Assembly: GCA_034387635.1 (NCBI GenBank) | Contig: JAOANU010000013.1 | Span: forward strand, 62,001 to 126,000 | Source: Rhodosporidiobolus odoratus | Lineage: Eukaryota; Basidiomycota; Microbotryomycetes; Sporidiobolales; Sporidiobolaceae | Direction of reading: 5' to 3' | DNA length: 64,000 nt | Part shown: positions 58,901 to 64,000 of the stretch, one piece after another | How the letters are laid out: each line of letters starts with the position of its first letter | Position numbering within the stretch: the first letter of the stretch is position 1 | The notes under the pieces: model-generated | The model's database searches: none | What the model was told of the DNA's origin: nothing | The model's input: only the letters and a program-made list of their open reading frames with translations | Made by a program: the position numbers and the translations under genes

Positions 58901-60463
58901 CGACGCACACGAAGCGATACCCCTGTTCCTCCCCAATCTCCAGCCCATCCTCCTTTCTCCACTCGCAAATCGCCCGAGCTGGCGCAGCGCTTCCCGCCTC
59001 TCTCCTCTTGACCCTTTCTTCAGGTGCCATGGTCACCAGCTCGTCGACCTTCGCTACGTCTCCCAGCCAAGTACCTTGCGCTCTGGAGACGGTCAGGCCT
59101 CGGGCTTCGCGTTCTTGAGGTGTGCCCGAGCGGAGCAGAGAGGATTGGTAGGCCTTTTCGTCGGCAGTTCGGGAGTAGGTCAGGAGGCGTAGCATCCTAT
59201 ACAGGCGTGAAGGTGTGCGATATGGGTTAGTCGAAAGATCAGTCTCTTGCGAGAGCCGCGGGAGGTACTCGGCGGAAGAGTGAAGAAAGGAAGAGGTTTG
59301 AAGTAGAACGAAACATACCGCTCCTTGTACCGATCCCCAGCTTCCCACCTCCCCTTCTCCTTCTCCGGCACTTTAGTCTTCCACCCCCACTGTTCCTCCG
59401 TCCTCGTCACTCCCTTTCTCGCGATCCTCGCCGCCTCTGTCCCAACTCCTACAAGCTGTCCGTGCCCGAGGGGCATAGTCGCCGTCTCTTCCATCGAGAA
59501 GAGCGGAGGTGGGGTTGTGCGTACAAAGCGTCGAAGAGGGGAGGACAGCCGCCAGTCTTGTCGGGAGAGGAGCGGGGTGAAATGGGGCTCGACTGATGTC
59601 GAGGTTTGAGGGACGGCGTCAAGATCTTTGCGTACAGGTGGGGGAACGTAAGGGACGAAGGAGGTGAAGGAGAGACGCTCGGCGGGTTTTAGGTCGACCG
59701 GAGTGGATCGACGTCTGCGAGGTGGCGGCGGTGCGAATAACAGCTCGGGAGACGGTTGAAAAGTAGTCTCGGTGGGAACGACAACAGCTGCAGAGTCACG
59801 GCGGGTCGCCAACCCGAGCAGGTCTAGCTGAGCCTCCTGCGCCTTCGCCTGCTCTAGCGATCTTGAGTCCGTAGCGGGAGGCTTCACCTCGACCGCCTCC
59901 GCCTGTTCCACCGCCTGCTCCCTCAAATACGCAAACTCGCCTCGTACCGCTGCGACCATTTCCCTCCAATCTGCTAGCTCGCCCGTTTCTTCACTCAAGC
60001 TAGTCTCATCCACCTCGGCCTCTTCTCCCAGAAACAGCCCTTCCCCGCGCTCTTCGCCAGCTCTGTGACCTCCGTCTTCCCACTGAGGGTGCGCTTGGAA
60101 ATTATCGTCTCGTTGTCGGCGATAGTCTTCCGCTAATGAGGCCTGGAGAGAAGCTGCAAAAGACGAGGCTAGGTCTTCCTCCCACTCTGGGGCTGTCGGT
60201 GCTAGCGGTGGACGAGCGCGAGAAAGTGGTGGTGGCGGAGGGGGCTGGGAGGCGTAAGAAGATACAGCGGTGGCTGCGTAGTGGGCGTTTCTTCGGCGGG
60301 AGGCGAGGGAGGAAGTATTGGGTGACGCCGAAGTAGCTGAAGATGCGACGCGTCGTGACTGAGGTGCAGATGCGAACGAAGGGCGAATGAGCGGACTAGG
60401 AGACGCGGATAGTGTACTAGGTTGTCGGCAGAGTAGCTGGCGAGGTGAGGACGAGGACATCAT
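55978..60463 (-). CDS. SF1 helicase of the Upf1-like family, possibly mitochondrial
   Basis: Starts at ATG 60463. The first exon runs to 59319 and gives a Ser/Arg-rich, acid-poor N-terminus (MMSSSSPRQLLCRQPS and onward, no Asp/Glu for about 60 residues) that looks like a mitochondrial presequence, then a poorly conserved Pro/Glu-rich region. Later exons supply the helicase core: LGLNESQMRAIAMAL (Q-motif region), PPGTGKSQTIVSL (Walker A), VLLDEAAMCTEP (motif II), LIGDHKQLPAVV (III), LLDTQYRM-type region, DIGIISPYYAQTRLL (IV), VNTVDGFQGREKRVVLLS (V) and RRLNVALTRARDALIVVGN (VI). These are the motifs of Upf1/IGHMBP2/Dna2-type 5'-3' helicases. Mitochondrial location is inference. Multiple short introns; stop at 55980-55978. 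Confidence 0.9.
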
Positions 60464-60935
60464 GACTTGACGCGCGGACGATAAGGGGCCACGCCGAGGC
60501 AGCTGCGGTCAGAGAATGTCAGCCCAACGCACGCCCTGTGGCCAGATTACGGGTGCGTACGCTTGAGACTGCAGTCCTGCTAAGTTTTCGCGGTGAACAA
60601 CGCGTTCAGGCGCGACAAAGTCAAGCGGCGTGCGAGTAGAGCGCTGGCTGGCGGCAGCGTGGGATTGCGAGACCGGTGTGGAGGCGCCTCAGACGTTATC
60701 AGACAGTCGACGAGAGTTGTAGAGAGAGGAAGTTGAAGCTGATTTAATGATTTCCCTTTCTCCTTGTCGCGCTCAATCCTCCTCTGAACTCCCCCTAGAC
60801 ACCTTGCAACACGCTCTACTAGTCTATCAGTATATACAGAACACGCACACACTGCGCCCACCTCATCCAGTCGACCTCATCTTGCCACCCGATTGAAAGT
60901 GGGGGCCAACTTGTACCGACCAGAGATTTCACCCC
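60464..60935. other. Divergent promoter region, helicase and F-box genes
   Basis: About 470 bases between two gene starts facing away from each other. Slightly lower GC near 60720-60850. No defined element recognised. Confidence 0.4.
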
Positions 60936-62383
60936 ATGACAACCGCAGGACAAGTGTAAGTTCCTTTCCTAGTCCGACAGACACACTCGTACTCAGTCAC
61001 ACACCTCGCAGACCCTCACCGTGCTGTCCTCGGCTCACCCGCCTCCTACTCCCTCCGACTCCTCCCCTCTCCCCTCCCCCAACCCTTCACCCTGCACCTA
61101 AACCCGCCTCATTCCAGTCTCTACCAACCGAGATCCTCTCTATCGTCCTGACCCACCTCTCCCCACCCTCGCTCGCCGCCTCTGCCTTGACCGCAACTTT
61201 TATTCTCCCGCTCGCCCGCGGACAACTCTATCGCACCCTGTCCCTTCGCAATCAGCGTCATGGCCGCGCTGCCCCGTCCGGATCGTCCGCTCTCGACAAG
61301 AGGTCCACCCGGCTGCTCTCCACCCTGACCTCGCATCCCTCCCTCTCTTCCCTCGCAACCGAGCTAGACTTTGACCTGCTCTCTCACCTCACCTTCGATG
61401 AGATTGCCGAGCTACTCGCCGGCATCTTTGCCCTCTGTCCGGCTCTTTCGTCACTCCGACTCGGACCCGGCGCACATGGGCACGGTATCGGCTTCAAACC
61501 CCTCCGAGACGCCCTTTCCCTCTCGCCCTCTGCCGCGAGAAACTTGAGAACGCTCGACGTTGAAAGCTGCAACGGGGCACCTCACACCCTCGCTGCAGTA
61601 CTCGTCCAGCTCGAAGCGCTTCAAGAGCTCAGGGTGGGGCAGTTTCTGCTCGAAAAGGGAGACTATGCCGGACCTGCCGGACCAAAGTGCAGGTTAAAGA
61701 CCTTGATCGCCCAGCGAGGTCGAATCACCCCTCTCGCCTTCTCTTTCGCAACCTCCTCCTCCGCCAACTCTTTGAAGACCGCCTCCCTTCCGATCTGCGA
61801 ACGAACCACGCTCGACTTGTCCCCTTTCCACTCCCTCACCTCCTTAACCCTCTTCGTTTTCCTCTCCTCCCCCTCTCCCGGACTCTGTCCCTCCCACCCC
61901 TCCTTCGACAAAACCCTCTCCCGACTCTCCCGAAACTTCTGTTCCACCCTAGAATCAGTAGATTACCTCTCCTCTCTCACCCTAAAGGGGAGCTGGGATG
62001 CTCCGCCGACCCCTTCGCCTGTCTTCAGCGGAACAGGAGGGACGGTACCTGCTTCAGCGCTCGGGGCGGGACTCGTCGGAGGCCTGACGGCGGGTCAACC
62101 GATTGACTTGGTCCTCCACGCGAGACTTCTTCAGATGCTTCCCTCGTCGCTCTCGGCGCTTTCAATTCGGACAGAGTTGAACTCTCTTGCGCTGGCCGCT
62201 TGGCTTACGGATCAGGGTTGGTGGGAAGGTAGAAGTGCGGAGATGAGGTTACAGGTCTGGCAGAAGACGAGTTATAGTGGGCAGAGGAGGGAGTTTCAGA
62301 AGAGGGTTAGGGAGAGGGTGGAGGAGGCTGCGAGCGGGAGGGAGGGGACGAGGATCGAATGGATGAGGTATGAGCAGTGGTAA
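60936..62383 (+). CDS. F-box-like protein
   Basis: Exon 1 is 60936-60955 (MTTAGQV, GTAAGT donor); exon 2 is 61012-62383, giving 463 residues. Near residue 40 an F-box-like stretch appears: FQSLPTEILSIVLTHLSPPS followed by LPLARGQLYRTLSL. The rest has repeated Leu-rich segments (SSLATELDFDLLSHLTFDEI, LEALQELRVGQFLL, FHSLTSLTLF) in keeping with the leucine-rich repeats common in F-box proteins. F-box proteins bind Skp1 and bring substrates to SCF ubiquitin ligases. The substrate cannot be inferred. The start at 60936 was preferred because its 20-nt exon splices in frame to the F-box exon. Confidence 0.7.
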
Positions 62384-62704
62384 GGCTTATCGCATCAAGC
62401 AGCCTGTAGTAGTAGGATCAAAGGTTCAGCAAATCAAGTTGTCGTTCGTTTTCTTCATCCTTGCCCCAGCCTGTGCGTGGCCATCCAGACTCGCGGTCAC
62501 TCGCAGATACTGGCATACGGCTGCGCTTCCATTGCTGCGTGACAACCTGGGTATGTGCCCCTGTTTGAAGCGCAAATCATTCTGCAATCCTCCTTTGCTT
62601 CTTCTTTTCTCGGCAGCTCAAGCCCGTGTAATGAATAAAAGGCTGCTCCCGTCTCTCTCTTCCTATCCTCCTTTGACCCCTGTCTCCCCTCCTCGCGCAT
62701 CTGA
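62384..62704. other. Intergenic between convergent F-box and LSM1 genes
   Basis: About 320 bases holding both 3' flanks. An AATAAA signal (62633-62638, inside ATGAATAAAAGG) could end the F-box transcript. No gene seen. Confidence 0.45.
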
Positions 62705-63505
62705 CTAGTACGCATCCCCCTCCCCACCTTCCTCCCCAAACCCTTGCCGTTCAAACAGGACCTTCTCCCGATCCTTCTTGTCCGTGAGGCGGTGTTTTTG
62801 TTCTGAAGCGAGGAGGGAGGAGAGTTGCGTCCACGGGACGAGGGTTAGGGATTGTAAGGGGGCGTCTTCGAGGTCGAGGTCCTGCGAGGGGTGGGAACGC
62901 GTCGAAAGGAAAAGTTTGTGCGAAGGCGGGGTGAGGGAAAGAAGGAGAATGTGGAAAGATCAGCTCTTCATCCCGTCGAGTGCGAGCATCTTGCGTAAAC
63001 GTTACGTAATCAACGTACGCCAGCGAGAACGCCCAGTCTAGCGGGAAGACAGAGAGCGGGAAAACGTACCACTTCACCCAGCAATACCACATTTTCTCCC
63101 CTCACCAAAAACACCCCTCGTTCCGTCTGAGCGTAGCACTTACTAGGCGGGTGATACAAGCGTTCAATAGTTTGCGTCAAGACGAGATTGGCTGCGCGCG
63201 TGAGGAGGTTCGAATCAGCCTGGAGAAGAGGGAGAAAAGGGGAAAAGAAAGAGGTGAAAGGACGAACCGTATTGATCGTAACTCCGCAGGACGCCGATGA
63301 GTTTTCGGTCGTCTCGGAGGTGGACGAGGACCTTTTCTGCGGGCAGGAAGGCGAAGCAGGTGAAGGAGCAAGTTGGCCGACGGGGGGCAGTGGGAATGTT
63401 GATCAACAACCACTTCGAGGCGAGGAGGGAGGGGTTGTACGTACTGTCTACGAGGTCGAGGAGTGCTCCCGATGTAGTGTAATTGAGGTTACCGAGGGGG
63501 TCCAT
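62705..63505 (-). CDS. LSM1: Sm-like protein LSm1
   Basis: Exon 1 from ATG 63505 codes MDPLGNLNYTTSGALLDLVD. The next exon gives KKVLVHLRDDRKLIGVLRSYDQY, the Sm1 motif, and the next ANLVLTQTIERLYHPP. ERGVFLVRGENVVLLGEVD follows, the Sm2 motif with the RGEN[V/I]V signature of LSm1. The C-terminal extension (LTLVPWTQLSSLLASEQKHR) ends at TAG 62707-62705. LSm1 is the subunit that distinguishes the cytoplasmic Lsm1-7 ring, which with Pat1 binds oligoadenylated mRNA 3' ends and promotes decapping and 5'-3' decay in P-bodies. Four exons or more. It is read divergently from the partial gene at 63741. Confidence 0.93.
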
Positions 63506-63740
63506 CGAAAGAAGAAGCGGGGCAGGGAGGAGGGAGAGAGTGACAAGCGAGGAAGGAGTGACGCTGTTGTACTCAGAAACGGCTTAGCTGTCAAGGAGTG
63601 TGCTGATCTAGTTGCCTATCCAGCCTTATCGGTTACAGCTGTTGTTGTGGGAATGATCGAAACGATGAGAGCGGAGCGACGGCTTGTTCTCCGTCCGCAC
63701 ACACGCTGCTATCTTGTTCGCGCGTCATGATAAGAAGCTC
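63506..63740. other. Divergent promoter region, LSM1 and partial gene
   Basis: About 235 bases between the two starts. No defined element recognised. Confidence 0.35.
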
Positions 63741-64000
63741 ATGAAGCTAGCAGCATCGGGCTTGCGGAGCCCGTGCGCGCCGCCGACTGTCCGGCGAGAT
63801 CTCCTCCTTTCGAAACAGCACTCTGTGACGAGGCGAGACTACCAGAATGCAGCGGCGGAAATCGCTGCGGCGCTTGTACGTCCTTATCCTATCTATTGAG
63901 CTAACCGGCCGCGCTCACTTCCTGGCTCGCAGCACGCCTACCGATGTCCCTGCTCTATATCCGATTTTCCTCTTTTCTGCTGTAAGACAGCGCCGGCTGC
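63741..64000 (+). CDS. Unrecognised protein, 3' partial
   Basis: ATG 63741 opens a 45-codon exon (63741-63875: MKLAASGLRSPCAPPTVRRD and onward to EIAAAL). It is followed by an intron 63876-63932 with GTACGT donor, CTAAC branch-like motif and GCAG acceptor, then HAYRCPCSISDF running to the window edge. The basic N-terminus with only one acidic residue in the first 30 could be a mitochondrial presequence. Too little is present to name a family. Confidence 0.42.

Overview
The window is eukaryotic nuclear DNA from a GC-rich fungus. Nearly every gene is broken by many short introns with GTGCG/GTACG-type donors, CTGAC/CTAAC branch-like motifs and YAG acceptors. The intron style, codon use and gene set (NADH-GOGAT in one chain, two-Siz-motif PIAS ligase, BCP1, ABCC transporter with TMD0) fit a basidiomycete yeast of the Sporidiobolales (Rhodotorula/Rhodosporidium/Sporobolomyces type). 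The species assignment is inference; no species marker is present.

Layout. 1-3.2 kb: two neighbouring cold-shock-domain (CSD) genes, the first cut by the window edge. 3.2-6.1 kb: an unrecognised minus-strand gene, then intergenic DNA. 6.1-9.3 kb: SP-RING SUMO E3 ligase. 9.8-10.7 kb: 2-Cys peroxiredoxin. 12.4-14.2 kb: a third CSD gene with exon lengths matching the first two. 15.4-24.8 kb: glutamate synthase (about 30 exons, including 5- and 10-nt micro-exons). 25.2-26.7 kb: NudC-like CS-domain protein. 27.3-34.1 kb: vacuolar-type ABCC transporter. 34.9-36.4 kb (minus): three-KH protein of the poly(C)-binding type, with a 68-nt poly(C) run just upstream of its start. 36.8-38.4 kb (minus): BCP1/BCCIP. 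38.8-40.1 kb (minus): ribosomal protein L32. 41-43.5 kb: a decayed membrane-protein gene. 45.1-47.0 kb: ADP/ATP carrier. 47.1-54.6 kb: a stretch of unrecognised genes. 54.6-55.8 kb: an inverted, 5'-truncated copy of the ADP/ATP carrier. 56.0-60.5 kb (minus): Upf1-like SF1 helicase with a mitochondrial-looking N-terminus. 60.9-62.4 kb: F-box-like protein. 62.7-63.5 kb (minus): LSM1. 63.7 kb to the end: the 5' end of another gene.

Functionally this is mostly a housekeeping neighbourhood: nitrogen assimilation, peroxide defence, SUMOylation, translation, mRNA decay and mitochondrial nucleotide exchange. Nucleic-acid binding proteins are over-represented (three CSD, one triple-KH, LSM1, one helicase). 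The least ordinary parts are the CSD trio, the poly(C) runs (four, all C on the RNA-like strand of the gene containing them) beside a PCBP-like gene, the micro-exons, and the 7.5 kb island of orphan genes between inverted carrier copies.

All exon boundaries were read by eye from splice motifs and frame; no alignment or RNA evidence was available.
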